This document shows, in pieces, positions 18,218 to 27,440 of a stretch of DNA of 64,000 nucleotides. The stretch's first letter is position 1. Every line of letters starts with the position of its first letter. The stretch lies in contig NZ_JADZLQ010000001.1 in the NCBI RefSeq assembly GCF_015905305.1, positions 2,070,599-2,134,598 of the forward strand, in the 5' to 3' direction. Under the pieces are notes generated by a model. It was not told where the DNA came from, did not search any database, and worked only from the letters and a program-made list of their open reading frames with translations. Source of the stretch: Pinirhizobacter soli. Lineage in GTDB: Bacteria > Pseudomonadota > Gammaproteobacteria > Xanthomonadales > Rhodanobacteraceae. The translations under genes and the position numbers were made by a program.

Positions 18218-18640
18218 ATGTTGACCGTCACGCGTTCCATCGCTATTCCCGAACCGGAGCTGGTCGAACGCTTCCTGCGTGCCGACGGCCCTGGCGGGCA
18301 GCATGTCAATCGCACCGAGAGTGCGGTGGAACTGCGCTTTGACGTGGTCAATTCGCCCAGCCTTCCCGACGACGTTCGCGAGCGCCTGCTGGCGCGGGCC
18401 GACCGTCGGCTTACCACCGACGGTGTGCTGGTGATCCAGGCGCGCCGGTTCCGTGACCAGGCGCGCAATCGCGACGATGTGCGCGAGCGGCTGGCCGAGG
18501 TGATCCGTTTCGCCACGATCGTGCCGAAGAAACGCCTGGCCACGCGGCCGACGCGTGCTTCGAAAGAACGCCGGCTTGCCGGCAAGCAGCAGCGTGGGCA
18601 GGTCAAAGCCGGCCGATCGCGGCCCAAGGGCGACGAATGA
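18218..18640 (+). CDS. arfB: Alternative ribosome-rescue factor ArfB (YaeJ, peptidyl-tRNA hydrolase)
   Basis: 140 residues, ArfB size. The catalytic GGQ is at residues 26-28 in DGPGGQHVNRTES, followed by the release-factor-like domain, and the basic C-terminal tail (KERRLAGKQQRGQ and on) that enters the empty mRNA channel of stalled ribosomes. ArfB hydrolyses peptidyl-tRNA on non-stop complexes. The stop overlaps the next gene in an ATGA. Confidence 0.95.
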   Translation: MLTVTRSIAIPEPELVERFLRADGPGGQHVNRTESAVELRFDVVNSPSLPDDVRERLLARADRRLTTDGVLVIQARRFRDQARNRDDVRERLAEVIRFATIVPKKRLATRPTRASKERRLAGKQQRGQVKAGRSRPKGDE

Positions 18641-19224
18641 AGCCCCTGCCCATTGTGCCTGCGAGCGTGCCGCGAATCCGCAGCAACTTCTGGCGCCGGG
18701 TGTGCGGCTTCGTATTGTCGATCAGCGGCTGGCAGCTCAAGGGCACGTTCCCCAACCTGCCGAAAATGATCGTGATCGGCGCGCCGCATTCGTCCTACTG
18801 GGACGGCGTGTGGGGCGTGCTGCTGAAGGTGTATCACGGCATCGACATCGGCATCATGATCAAGCGCGAAGTGGTGGACGGACCCCTTGGCGTGATCCTG
18901 CGTCCACTGGGAGCGGTGCCGATCGACCGCTCCGCCGCGACCAATATCGTGGACCAGATGAAGGAACGCTTCCGTTCGCGCGACCGCATGTGGCTGGGCA
19001 TCACGCCGGAGGGTACGCGCAAGAAGGTCGTCCACTGGAAGTCCGGATTCCTGCGCATCGCGGAGGCCGCCAACGTGCCGTTGCTTCCGCTGTTCATCGA
19101 CTATCCGTCGAAGAGTTTCACGCTGGGCGAGCCCTTCTACCCCACGGGCAACCAGGAGGCCGATATGACCGCCATCCGCGCCCTATTCCGCCCGTACGTC
19201 GGCAAGCACCGCAACACCGAGTGA
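18637..19224 (+). CDS. PlsC-like 1-acyl-glycerol-3-phosphate acyltransferase family protein
   Basis: 195 residues. The acyltransferase motif I is HSSYWD (H-x4-D) and motif III is PEGTR in LGITPEGTRKKV, both as in PlsC relatives; a GVILRPLGAVPIDR segment between them is also typical. It lacks a clear long membrane anchor, so it belongs to the short, peripheral branch. The acceptor lipid is not known. It is translationally coupled to arfB. Confidence 0.85.
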   Translation: MKPLPIVPASVPRIRSNFWRRVCGFVLSISGWQLKGTFPNLPKMIVIGAPHSSYWDGVWGVLLKVYHGIDIGIMIKREVVDGPLGVILRPLGAVPIDRSAATNIVDQMKERFRSRDRMWLGITPEGTRKKVVHWKSGFLRIAEAANVPLLPLFIDYPSKSFTLGEPFYPTGNQEADMTAIRALFRPYVGKHRNTE

Positions 19225-19230
19225 CTTAAG

Positions 19231-19260
19231 TTGGGGGGCAGAGTGATTACTCTGACCTCG
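19231..19260. repeat. REP-like palindrome between convergent genes
   Basis: TTGGGGG followed by CAGAGT (19239-19244), GATT and ACTCTG (19249-19254), then ACCTC: a six-base-pair hairpin flanked by partly matching G/C runs. It resembles degenerate intergenic palindromes of the GGGGTCAGAGT...ACTCTGACCCC type that I recall from proteobacterial genomes. It sits between the acyltransferase and LysR stops and could act as a bidirectional terminator. Only one copy is seen here. Confidence 0.4.
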
Positions 19261-19267
19261 GTGTTGG

Positions 19268-20272
19268 TCATCGTTGCGAGTGGCCAGGCTCGTCGTAGTC
19301 GCGGTTGAGCAGCCCCGGGCGGATCAGGTCGATGAAGGCGCGGGCCTCGGCGCTCAGGTATTTCCCCTTGCGCATGACCACGCCATAGCTTCGCTGCGGG
19401 AAGAATTGGCGCATGTTGCGAATGGCGAGGCTCGCCTTGTCGGCATCGGACAGGCAGATGCTGGTAACGATGGAGATACCCATGCCCTTGGCCACGTATT
19501 GCTTGATCACGTCCCATCCACCCACTTCCATCGCCACCGTGTAAGGCACCTGGCGCTGCTGGAACACCATGTCGACCATGCGGTGGGTGGTGAGCCGTTG
19601 TGGCGGCAGGATCAGGCCATAGGGTGAGAGATCCTCCAGGCGGATGCTTTCCTTCGCCGCCAGCGGGTGATCGAGCGGCATGATCAACATCGGGTCGTAG
19701 TGGTACACCGGTGCCCAGGCGATGTCGTTGGGCACATCCAGCATTGAGCCGATGGCAAAGTCCGCCTCGTCCGCGCGAAGCATGGCCAGGCCGTCGCGGC
19801 CGGTGACGTTGGCCAGCTGCAATTGCACGGCCGGGTACTGCTGGCGATAGGCGTGCACGATGTCGGGCAACAGGTAATGGATGGTGGACGTACCTGCCGC
19901 CACCGTCAGCTTGCCCGCCTGTACGCCACGGGTGCGGGCGTGGAAATCCCGGTCGAGCGTATCCATGCCCTCGATCAGCGGCCGGGCCAGGCCGTAGAGG
20001 ATTTCCCCGGCATCGGTGACCGTGATGCGCCGGCGGGTTCGCTCAAGCAGCCGGGTGCCCAGTTCCCGCTCCAGCGCCTTGATCTGCAGGCTGATCGAGG
20101 GCTGGGACAGGAACAGCGACTCAGCCGCGCGGCTTAAGGTTCCCAGCTTCACCGTCGCCACGAAAGCACGTAGCTGTTTCTGCCGATTGCCCTTGTAATA
20201 GAGGCGTTCAACGTCCTCCGCAGGCTTGTTCAGGCGCGATCTGGTGACTTTTTTTCTTTTTGATTCGGGCAT
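19268..20272 (-). CDS. LysR-family transcriptional regulator, divergent from aceBA
   Basis: 334 residues. An unusual basic N-terminal extension of about 30 residues (PESKRKKVTRSRLNK) precedes the LysR helix-turn-helix (TLSRAAESLFLSQPSISLQIKALE), then the periplasmic-binding-protein-like sensor domain with the SSTIHYLLPDIV-like start. No other methionine is available for a shorter start. Divergent placement next to aceB-aceA suggests that it regulates the glyoxylate shunt; it may be active with other targets too. A TTGA-N13-TCAA site lies between the genes. Confidence 0.9.
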   Translation of the reverse strand: MPESKRKKVTRSRLNKPAEDVERLYYKGNRQKQLRAFVATVKLGTLSRAAESLFLSQPSISLQIKALERELGTRLLERTRRRITVTDAGEILYGLARPLIEGMDTLDRDFHARTRGVQAGKLTVAAGTSTIHYLLPDIVHAYRQQYPAVQLQLANVTGRDGLAMLRADEADFAIGSMLDVPNDIAWAPVYHYDPMLIMPLDHPLAAKESIRLEDLSPYGLILPPQRLTTHRMVDMVFQQRQVPYTVAMEVGGWDVIKQYVAKGMGISIVTSICLSDADKASLAIRNMRQFFPQRSYGVVMRKGKYLSAEARAFIDLIRPGLLNRDYDEPGHSQR

Positions 20273-20306
20273 TTACCTATTACTTTAACAAAACCAATGT
20301 AACGAA

Positions 20307-20327
20307 TTGAAACATTTGCTTTGTCAA
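20307..20327. promoter_or_regulatory. Candidate LysR operator / divergent promoter between regulator and aceB
   Basis: TTGA, 13 bases, TCAA forms an inverted repeat in the AT-rich gap, the size expected for a LysR site. The right half read on the minus strand is a perfect TTGACA -35 hexamer (20322-20327) pointing to the regulator gene, and the left half is TTGAAA reading towards aceB. Matching -10 elements are weak. Confidence 0.4.
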
Positions 20328-20383
20328 CTTAGCCCTTTTGGCCGTAGCTTGCCAGTCAACGCAACGATACGGAACCAAGAGCC

Positions 20384-21982
20384 ATGGCCGCAGCAGCCGA
20401 ATACCTCGCCAACGAATCGATCCAGCTGAAGGGCACGACGCAGGCGGGCTTCGAAGCGATCCTCACCCCCGACGCCCTGGCCTTCCTGGCCACCCTGCAC
20501 CGCCGTTTCGACGGGCGCCGCCGGGAATTGCTGGCCGAGCGCATCCGCCGCCAAGCCAGCTTCGACGCAGGCCAGCTGCCCGACTTCCGTGACGACACCA
20601 GGGCAATCCGCGAGGGCGCCTGGTCGGTGGCGCCGATTCCCGCCGCCCTGCAGGACCGCCGCGTGGAAATTACGGGGCCGGTGGAGCGGAAAATGATCAT
20701 CAACGCGCTCAATTCCGGCGCGAAAGTGTTCATGGCCGACTTCGAGGATTCCAGCTCACCCACCTGGGACAACCAGGTGCGCGGCCAGGCGAACCTGCGC
20801 GATGCGGTCAATGGCAGCATCGAATTCACCAGCCCCGAGGGCAAGCTCTATCAGGTGGGCCCGAACCCCGCCGTGCTGATCGTCCGCCCCCGCGGCTGGC
20901 ACCTGCCCGAGCGCAGCCTGGTGATCGATGGCACGGCCATCGCCGGCGCATTGTTCGACTTCGGCCTGTTTGCCTTCCACAACGCCCGTGCCCTGCATGC
21001 ACGAGACCGCGGCCCCTACTTCTACCTGCCGAAACTGCAATCGATGGAAGAAGCTGCACTGTGGAACGCCGTGATGGACCTGGCCGAAGGCGAACTGGAA
21101 CTGCCGCGCGGCAGCATGAAGACCACGGTGCTGATCGAAACGCTGCCGGCCGTGTTCCAGATGGATGAAATCCTGCATGCGCTGCGCACGCGCATCGTCG
21201 GCCTGAATTGCGGCCGCTGGGATTATATTTTTTCGTACCTGAAAACTTTTCGTGACCACCGCGATCGCCTGCTTCCCGAGCGCGGCCAGGTGGTGATGAC
21301 GGTGCCGTTCCTGAAAAGTTATTCAGAGCTGTTGATCCGCACCTGCCATCGCCGCGGCGCGTTCGCCATGGGCGGCATGGCGGCGCAAATTCCCATCCGC
21401 AACGACGATGTCGCCAACGAAGCGGCGATGGCCAAGGTGCGTGCCGACAAGCTTCGCGAAGTGACCGCGGGCCACGACGGCACATGGGTGGCGCATCCGG
21501 CGCTGGTGCCGGTGGCGAAAGCGATCTTCGACACCCACATGCCGATGCCCAACCAGGTGCATGTATTGCGTAACGACGTCGAAGTCACCCGCGATCAGCT
21601 GATCGTGCCTGCGATCGGCACGGTGACCCGCGCGGGCTTCGACAACAACGTGGAGGTTTGCCTGCGCTATACGGCGAACTGGCTGGGCGGCAATGGCTGC
21701 GTGCCCATCCATCACCTGATGGAAGACGCCGCCACCGCCGAGATCGCGCGCGCGCAGTTGTGGCAATGGCTGCATCGCGGTCCGGTGGAATTCTCCGACC
21801 ACGCAGTGATCGACTTCGCCCTGTTCGACCAGGCCTTAAGCCGCCACGCGCACCTGCTGGCCAACAGCCGCGACCCGGGCCACGAATACGCCATGGAAGC
21901 CGCCGAACTGATTGGCCGCCTCACCCACGCCGACACCCTGGCGGACTTCCTCACCCTGCCCGCTTACGACCAGCTCGCCTGA
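20384..21982 (+). CDS. aceB: Malate synthase A
   Basis: 532 residues, length of the A-type enzyme. It condenses glyoxylate with acetyl-CoA to malate in the glyoxylate shunt. The family segments are clear: [25 protein letters not shown], the [12 protein letters not shown] active-site region, and [15 protein letters not shown]. It starts right after the LysR-aceB gap with an AAGAG-type ribosome site and is followed after 32 bases by aceA. It permits growth on acetate or fatty acids. Confidence 0.97.
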   Translation: MAAAAEYLANESIQLKGTTQAGFEAILTPDALAFLATLHRRFDGRRRELLAERIRRQASFDAGQLPDFRDDTRAIREGAWSVAPIPAALQDRRVEITGPVERKMIINALNSGAKVFMADFEDSSSPTWDNQVRGQANLRDAVNGSIEFTSPEGKLYQVGPNPAVLIVRPRGWHLPERSLVIDGTAIAGALFDFGLFAFHNARALHARDRGPYFYLPKLQSMEEAALWNAVMDLAEGELELPRGSMKTTVLIETLPAVFQMDEILHALRTRIVGLNCGRWDYIFSYLKTFRDHRDRLLPERGQVVMTVPFLKSYSELLIRTCHRRGAFAMGGMAAQIPIRNDDVANEAAMAKVRADKLREVTAGHDGTWVAHPALVPVAKAIFDTHMPMPNQVHVLRNDVEVTRDQLIVPAIGTVTRAGFDNNVEVCLRYTANWLGGNGCVPIHHLMEDAATAEIARAQLWQWLHRGPVEFSDHAVIDFALFDQALSRHAHLLANSRDPGHEYAMEAAELIGRLTHADTLADFLTLPAYDQLA

Positions 21983-22014
21983 TGACCGTCGCACACTCTT
22001 TACCGGAGCACACC

Positions 22015-23307
22015 ATGAAGACCAATACCGCCGCCGAGATCAACCAGGCCTGGAACCAGGACTCCCGCTGGGAAGGCGTGTCACGCCCCTATGGCGCCGA
22101 AGACGTGCTGCGCCTGCGCGGCAATGTGCTGGTGGAACACACGCTCGCCCGCCGCGGCGCCGAACGCCTGTGGCAGAGCCTGAAGACCGAGCCGTTCGTC
22201 AATGCGCTGGGCGCACTCACCGGCAACCAGGCCATGCAGCAGGCCAAGGCGGGACTGAAGGCGATCTATCTGTCCGGCTGGCAGGTGGCCGCCGACGCCA
22301 ACACGGCCGGCACCATGTATCCGGATCAATCGCTGTACCCGGTGGATTCGGTGCCCAACGTGGTGCGCAAGATCAACAAGACGCTGCTTCGTGCCGACCA
22401 GATCCACCACGCCGAAGGCAAGGACGAGATCGACTGGATGCTGCCCATCGTGGCCGATGCCGAGGCGGGTTTCGGCGGCGTGCTCAATGCGTATGAACTG
22501 ATGTCGCACATGATCGAGGCGGGCGCCGCGGGCGTGCATTTCGAAGACCAGCTCGCCAGCGCCAAGAAGTGCGGCCACATGGGCGGCAAGGTGCTGGTGC
22601 CCACGCAGGAAGCGGTGCAGAAGCTGGTCGCTGCGCGCCTGGCGGCGGACGTGGCCGGCGTGCCCACGCTGATCGTGGCCCGCACCGATGCCATGGGCGC
22701 GGGGCTCGTGACCAGTGACATCGACGACCACGACAAGCCGTTCCTCACCGGCAAGCGCACCGTGGAAGGCTTCTACGAAAGCACGCAGGGCATAAGCCAA
22801 GCCATCGCCCGTGGCCTAGCCTATGCACCCTACGCGGACCTCATCTGGTGCGAGACCGGAACGCCGGACCTGGCGCAAGCACGCGAGTTCGCCGAAGCCA
22901 TCCGGGCCAAATTCCCCGGCAAGATGCTGGCCTACAACTGTTCACCCAGCTTCAACTGGAAGAAGAACCTCGACCACGACACCATCGTGAGTTTCCAGAA
23001 GGACCTGGCCGCCCTGGGCTACACCTTCCAGTTCATCACCCTGGCCGGCTTCCACGCGCTGAATCATTCGATGTTCCAGCTGGCCCGCGGGTATCGCGAT
23101 CGCCAGATGGAAGCCTACGTGGAGTTGCAAGAGGCTGAATTCGCCGCCGAGAAGGACGGCTATACCGCCGCCAAGCACCAGCGCGAAGTGGGCACGGGCT
23201 ACTTCGACCAGGTGAACCAGGTGATCGCCGGTGGCTTGAGTTCACTCTCGGCGCTCAGTGGATCCACCGAGGAAGAGCAGTTCCACCCGCATGCTTCGGC
23301 GGCTTGA
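22015..23307 (+). CDS. aceA: Isocitrate lyase
   Basis: 430 residues. It splits isocitrate to succinate and glyoxylate. The catalytic KKCGH is at residues 184-188, preceded by ADAEAGFGG and HFEDQ, and followed by the VARTDA strand. The ATG at 22015 has CCGGAG seven bases upstream; the frame open from 21658 lies inside aceB. With aceB this forms a two-gene glyoxylate operon. Confidence 0.97.
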   Translation: MKTNTAAEINQAWNQDSRWEGVSRPYGAEDVLRLRGNVLVEHTLARRGAERLWQSLKTEPFVNALGALTGNQAMQQAKAGLKAIYLSGWQVAADANTAGTMYPDQSLYPVDSVPNVVRKINKTLLRADQIHHAEGKDEIDWMLPIVADAEAGFGGVLNAYELMSHMIEAGAAGVHFEDQLASAKKCGHMGGKVLVPTQEAVQKLVAARLAADVAGVPTLIVARTDAMGAGLVTSDIDDHDKPFLTGKRTVEGFYESTQGISQAIARGLAYAPYADLIWCETGTPDLAQAREFAEAIRAKFPGKMLAYNCSPSFNWKKNLDHDTIVSFQKDLAALGYTFQFITLAGFHALNHSMFQLARGYRDRQMEAYVELQEAEFAAEKDGYTAAKHQREVGTGYFDQVNQVIAGGLSSLSALSGSTEEEQFHPHASAA

Positions 23308-23326
23308 GGAAATCCTGGAAACACCG

Positions 23327-23902
23327 TCACCAATGGCCTTTGGCAAAGGCAAGCAGTTCAGGGAAGAAGGCACGGAAACACCGCCATAGCTCTTCTTCCA
23401 ATGCCAGCAGCACCGGCATCGCCTCAGCCAGCGGATTCTCCCGGCTGAGGCGATGCGACATGCCGATGAAGGCGCGGCCCAGGGTGCCTCGGTCGGCGTA
23501 GGTGGCGGGCAGGCCTTCCCGTTCCATGTACTGGATAAACCCGTGCATGCGCTCGGGGACGAGGGCACGACGCTGCCGAAGCAATTGGCGAACGCCGTCG
23601 GAATACTCTTCCAGCGGAATATCGCTCCACGCGGCGAAATCCCGCGCCAGGCAATGGTCGAACCACATGTCCAGCAGTATCCCGGCATAACGCCGGAACG
23701 GCGCCTGGAACAACCCCCGCGCCTGGACCACCGCCGGGTGGCGGTCGGTAAAGGTGTCGATCGCCCGGTGCAGCACGATCCCGCGCCGCACGCCTTCCGG
23801 AAGCGACGGATCGGGTGCGCCCCGCACGAAATCGCCCATCATCCCGCCCAGGCGCAGGTCGTCGTCGGCGCCGCCAAGGAAGGCGTGGGCAAGGATGTTC
23901 AT
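23327..23902 (-). CDS. acpH: Acyl carrier protein phosphodiesterase AcpH
   Basis: 191 residues. AcpH removes the 4'-phosphopantetheine arm from acyl carrier protein. It starts MNILAHAFLG as in the family, with the metal-binding HD-like pattern GDFVRG, LHRAIDTFTDRHP and DMWFDHCLARD. The start at 23902 is fixed by this homology; the longer open frame is antisense to the hydrolase gene. It is convergent with aceA (19-base gap) and divergent from the alpha/beta hydrolase. Confidence 0.92.
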   Translation of the reverse strand: MNILAHAFLGGADDDLRLGGMMGDFVRGAPDPSLPEGVRRGIVLHRAIDTFTDRHPAVVQARGLFQAPFRRYAGILLDMWFDHCLARDFAAWSDIPLEEYSDGVRQLLRQRRALVPERMHGFIQYMEREGLPATYADRGTLGRAFIGMSHRLSRENPLAEAMPVLLALEEELWRCFRAFFPELLAFAKGHW

Positions 23903-23940
23903 GGTGTCGCAGCCCGCCAGAAGGATCCGGCCGCAGCTAG

Positions 23941-23946
23941 TAGAAT
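23941..23946 (+). promoter_or_regulatory. -10 element placed for a leaderless hydrolase transcript
   Basis: TAGAAT ends seven bases before the ATG at 23954. It is the third case in the window of a TANAAT hexamer at this distance with no ribosome site in between. Confidence 0.37.
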
Positions 23947-23953
23947 GCCCTCC

Positions 23954-24640
23954 ATGAACGAACCTCTCGTGGATGCACCGGATAGTTTCCCGGCCGAAGC
24001 CTTCAGCTTCGCCCTCGCCGGGCCTGCCGGCAAGCTCGAAGTGACTACCGATGCCGCGGACCGGGCCGAAGCCCGCCGTGGCACCGCGGTGATCTGCCAC
24101 CCGCATCCGCTGCAGGGCGGCACCATGCACAACAAGGTGGTCACCATGCTCGAGCGCTCGCTGCGCGAATCGGGCCTGGACACCGTGCGCTTCAACTTCC
24201 GCGGCGTGGGCGCTTCGGAAGGGGAGTTCGATAACGGCCTGGGCGAGGGCGACGACCTCGCCGCCGTGGTCGAATGGGCGCGCCGCGTGCATCCTGGCGA
24301 TGCCCTGTGGCTGGCGGGGTTTTCCTTCGGCAGCTTCGTTTCAATCTCGAACGCGGTGCGCCTGCAGGCGGACGCCCTGGTCAGCATCGCGCCGCCCGCC
24401 GGCCGCTGGGATTTCTCCAGCCTGCGCACGCCCACCTGCCCCTGGCTGATCGTTCAGGGCGAGGAAGACGAAGTCGTCGATCCGCAAACCGTCTACGACT
24501 GGCTCGACAGCCTCGATGCCGAGCCCGTGCTGGTGCGCATGCCCGAGACCAGCCATTTCTTCCACCGCCGCCTGATGGACCTGCGCGGCGCGGTGAAGCA
24601 CGGGGTAAAGGACTGGCTGCCGCCAGTGCGCCAGGGATGA
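23954..24640 (+). CDS. Alpha/beta hydrolase (dienelactone-hydrolase-like, OsmC-associated type)
   Basis: 228 residues. The order is ICHPHPLQGGTMHNKVV (oxyanion region), VRFNFRGVGASEG, the nucleophile elbow GFSFGS, DEVVDPQTV with an acid residue, and TSHFFHR with the catalytic His. This is the family of small cytoplasmic hydrolases often annotated as alpha/beta superfamily; the substrate is unknown. Another in-frame ATG three codons upstream (23945) overlaps the -10-like hexamer. The stop overlaps the zapE start in an ATGA. Confidence 0.85.
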   Translation: MNEPLVDAPDSFPAEAFSFALAGPAGKLEVTTDAADRAEARRGTAVICHPHPLQGGTMHNKVVTMLERSLRESGLDTVRFNFRGVGASEGEFDNGLGEGDDLAAVVEWARRVHPGDALWLAGFSFGSFVSISNAVRLQADALVSIAPPAGRWDFSSLRTPTCPWLIVQGEEDEVVDPQTVYDWLDSLDAEPVLVRMPETSHFFHRRLMDLRGAVKHGVKDWLPPVRQG

Positions 24641-25743
24641 GTTGCGATGACGTAACGCCCAGCCTTCGCTACCGCGAGGGCGTGACTGGCCACCGCTGGG
24701 AATCCGATCCCGCGCAGTTGGGCGTGCTGCCCGAATTCGACCGCATGCATGCGGCGCTTTGCCAGAAGCAGGACAACGGCTTCTTCGGCAAGATAAAGAC
24801 GCTGCTCGGGGAAACCCGCGAACCGGTACAGGGCCTTTATCTCTGGGGCAATGTCGGCCGCGGCAAGACCTTCCTGATGGACATGTTCGTAGCGAGCCTG
24901 CCCCGGGGCTTGGTGCTGCGGCGGCATTTCCATCACTTCATGGCCGAAACCCACCAGGCCATGCGGGCGCTGGGCGAGCGCGCCGATCCGCTGGTGGAGG
25001 TGGCCGCCGGCATCGCGGCGAAGGCGCGCGTGCTGTGCCTGGACGAGTTCCTGGTCAACGACATCGGCGATGCGATGATCCTGGCAAATCTGCTCGAAGC
25101 ACTGTTCGAGCGCGGCGTATCGCTAGTCACCACTTCCAACACGCCACCCGGGAACCTGTACCAGGGCGGCTTGCAACGCGCACGCTTCCTGCCGGCCATC
25201 GCCCTGATCGAGAAGCACTGCAAGGTGCATGAAATGGTTTCCCCGCGCGACTGGCGTTTGCGCGCCCTCGCCCAGGCGCCCGTGTACCTGGTGCCCCCGG
25301 GCGCCGAGGCCGAACGTTCGCTCGCACGCATTTTCGGTGCCCAGGCCACGGGCGATGTCGTCGATAGCGGCGCCCTTGAGATCCACGCCCGCCAGATTCC
25401 CGTGCGCAAGCGTGCGGCGAACATCGCCTGGTTCGAGTTCGCCGACCTCTGCGAAGGGCCGCGCGGTGTGGCCGACTACATCGAACTGGCGCGCCGCTAC
25501 CCGATGGTGATGGTGTCCAACGTGCCGCAGTTCACCGTGTACACCGAGAACGAGGCCAAGCGCTTCGTGCTGATGGTGGATGAGTTCTACGATCGCCAGG
25601 TGAAGCTGGTGCTGTCGGCTGCGGCGCCCATTACCGAGCTCTACGACGGTGAGCGCGTGCGCGCGGAGTTCGCCCGCACCGAGTCGCGCCTGATAGAAAT
25701 GCAGAGCGAGGAATACCTCGCCCGCGAGCATCGGCCGGCTTAA
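24637..25743 (+). CDS. zapE: Cell division protein ZapE (AFG1-like ATPase)
   Basis: 368 residues of the AFG1/ZapE family. Walker A is GNVGRGKT, Walker B is LCLDEFLVNDIGDAMIL, and the C-terminal VPQFTVYTENEAKRF segment with the arginine-containing DEFYDRQVK is typical. In E. coli ZapE contacts FtsZ and helps constriction under some stresses; mitochondrial relatives act in protein quality control. It is coupled to the hydrolase gene and overlaps the convergent threonine aldolase stop by four bases. Confidence 0.93.
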   Translation: MSCDDVTPSLRYREGVTGHRWESDPAQLGVLPEFDRMHAALCQKQDNGFFGKIKTLLGETREPVQGLYLWGNVGRGKTFLMDMFVASLPRGLVLRRHFHHFMAETHQAMRALGERADPLVEVAAGIAAKARVLCLDEFLVNDIGDAMILANLLEALFERGVSLVTTSNTPPGNLYQGGLQRARFLPAIALIEKHCKVHEMVSPRDWRLRALAQAPVYLVPPGAEAERSLARIFGAQATGDVVDSGALEIHARQIPVRKRAANIAWFEFADLCEGPRGVADYIELARRYPMVMVSNVPQFTVYTENEAKRFVLMVDEFYDRQVKLVLSAAAPITELYDGERVRAEFARTESRLIEMQSEEYLAREHRPA

Positions 25744-26759
25744 TTGCTGCCGAAGAAACTGCCGAAAGCGGCGACGGCGCGTTCAATGCCGTCGTCGTCG
25801 ATGTCCAGGTGGGTAACCATGCGCACGGTCGGCAGGTAGCCGATACTCACCCGCACGTCGGCGGCACGAAGGTGGGCATCGAGTGCCTGCAGGCGATCCA
25901 CCGGCACGCGGACGAATACCATGTTGGTGTGCTGCGCATCCACCGTCATGCCGCGGAGGGAACTCAAGCCTTCGGCCAGGCGCACCGCGCGTGCGTGGTC
26001 GTCTGCCAATCGCGCCACATGATGATCCAGCGCATGGATGCACGCGGCAGCCAGCATGCCCGCCTGGCGCCAGCCACCACCGGTAACTTTGCGCCAACGG
26101 CGGGCACGATCGATAAGGGCGGTGGAACCGAGCAATACCGAGCCCACCGGTGCACCCAGGCCCTTGGAGAAGCACACCGATACGCTGTCGAAGCCGGCTG
26201 CTGCCTCGCGTGCCGACACGCCGTAGGCAGTGGCGGCATTGAACAGCCGCGCACCATCCAGATGAAAGGCAAGCCCGCGGCGACGCGCAAAAGCCCGCGC
26301 CTCCTGCAAGTATTGGCGCGGCAGCGCGCGGCCATGCCAGGTGTTCTCCAGCGCCAGCAGGCGGGTGCGGGCAAAGTGCGGATCCACCGGCTTCACTGCG
26401 GCTTCCAGATCCGCGATGGCCAGCGATCCGTCGGATTGGTGGGCAATCGGTTGCGGCTGGATCGAACCGAGCACCGCCGCGCCACCGCCTTCGAACTTAT
26501 AGGTATGGGCATCGGCGCCCACCAGGTATTCATCGCCCCGCTCGCAATGCGCCATCAGCCCAATCAGGTTGCTTTGCGTACCGCTGGGCACGAACAGCCC
26601 CGCCTGGAAACCCAGTTCCGCGGCCAGCTGCTCCTGCAAGGCGTTGACGGTGGGATCCTCGCCATAAACATCGTCGCCTACCGGCGCATCGAGCATGGCT
26701 TCGCGCATGGCCCGGGTGGGCCGGGTAACGGTGTCGCTACGCAGGTCGATGATTGCCAT
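25740..26759 (-). CDS. ltaE: Low-specificity L-threonine aldolase
   Basis: 339 residues, PLP fold type I. It cleaves threonine and allo-threonine to glycine and acetaldehyde. It begins DLRSDTVTRPT as in the family, has FVPSGTQSNLI, the HLDGARLFNA aspartate region, and the PLP lysine in SVCFSKGLGAPVGS. The start at 26759 fits; twenty extra upstream codons have no homology. It is divergent from gluconokinase. Confidence 0.94.
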   Translation of the reverse strand: MAIIDLRSDTVTRPTRAMREAMLDAPVGDDVYGEDPTVNALQEQLAAELGFQAGLFVPSGTQSNLIGLMAHCERGDEYLVGADAHTYKFEGGGAAVLGSIQPQPIAHQSDGSLAIADLEAAVKPVDPHFARTRLLALENTWHGRALPRQYLQEARAFARRRGLAFHLDGARLFNAATAYGVSAREAAAGFDSVSVCFSKGLGAPVGSVLLGSTALIDRARRWRKVTGGGWRQAGMLAAACIHALDHHVARLADDHARAVRLAEGLSSLRGMTVDAQHTNMVFVRVPVDRLQALDAHLRAADVRVSIGYLPTVRMVTHLDIDDDGIERAVAAFGSFFGSN

Positions 26760-26909
26760 GGCGGCCCTTCCCGGATCCTTAAAACATCCGATGGTACGGC
26801 CGGCCACCACCCGGCACAACGTAAACGGCCGTCACGCCCTGGGTTATTTATCGTGCCCGGCGAAATGGTTAGGGTGTACGTTGAAGGGGCCTCTCAAGGG
26901 ACGCTTCCG

Positions 26910-27440
26910 ATGACGACAGACCCATCCAGCGGCAACAACGGTGCGCCCATCGTCGTGGTGATGGGCGTGTCAGGCTCCGGCAAGACCACCATCGGCCAGT
27001 TGCTGGCCACGCGGATGGAGCGCGACTTCGTCGATTCCGACCAGCTGCACACGCCCGAAAGCGTGGCGAAGATGCGGGAAGGCATCCCCCTTACCGACGA
27101 CGACCGCGAGCCCTGGCTGGAAGCCATCGAAGGCGTGATCAACCGGCACCGGGACACCGGGCGCGGCCTGGTACTGGCAGCCTCGGCGCTGAAGGGCATC
27201 TATCGAGAGCGCCTCGCGGGCCCGGGAACGGTGTTCATGTTCCTGCATGGCACGCCGGCCTTGCTGCGCGAACGGCTGGCCGCCCGCAAAGGCCATTTCT
27301 TCGATCCGCATCTGCTCGACAGCCAGCTGGCGACGCTGGAAGAACCGCACGGCGACGATATCTACCGCGCGGAAATCGACCAGACGCCCATGCACATCGT
27401 CGATGGTTTCCTTACCTGGCTGGCCCATCGGCCCGCGTGA
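26910..27440 (+). CDS. gntK: Gluconokinase
   Basis: 176 residues. The P-loop is GVSGSGKT at the N-terminus, followed by DFVDSDQLHTPESVAKMREGI in two parts and the ASALKGIYRERL helix, all as in GntK. It makes 6-phosphogluconate from gluconate and ATP for the Entner-Doudoroff or pentose-phosphate routes. No gluconate transporter or regulator lies next to it. It ends directly against the convergent virJ-like stop (27440/27441). Confidence 0.94.
   Translation: MTTDPSSGNNGAPIVVVMGVSGSGKTTIGQLLATRMERDFVDSDQLHTPESVAKMREGIPLTDDDREPWLEAIEGVINRHRDTGRGLVLAASALKGIYRERLAGPGTVFMFLHGTPALLRERLAARKGHFFDPHLLDSQLATLEEPHGDDIYRAEIDQTPMHIVDGFLTWLAHRPA

Noticed and set aside
20338-20353. Second possible sigma-54 promoter before aceB (TTGGCC...CTTGCC)
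   Set aside because: The GG and GC are nine, not ten, bases apart and the consensus match is poor.
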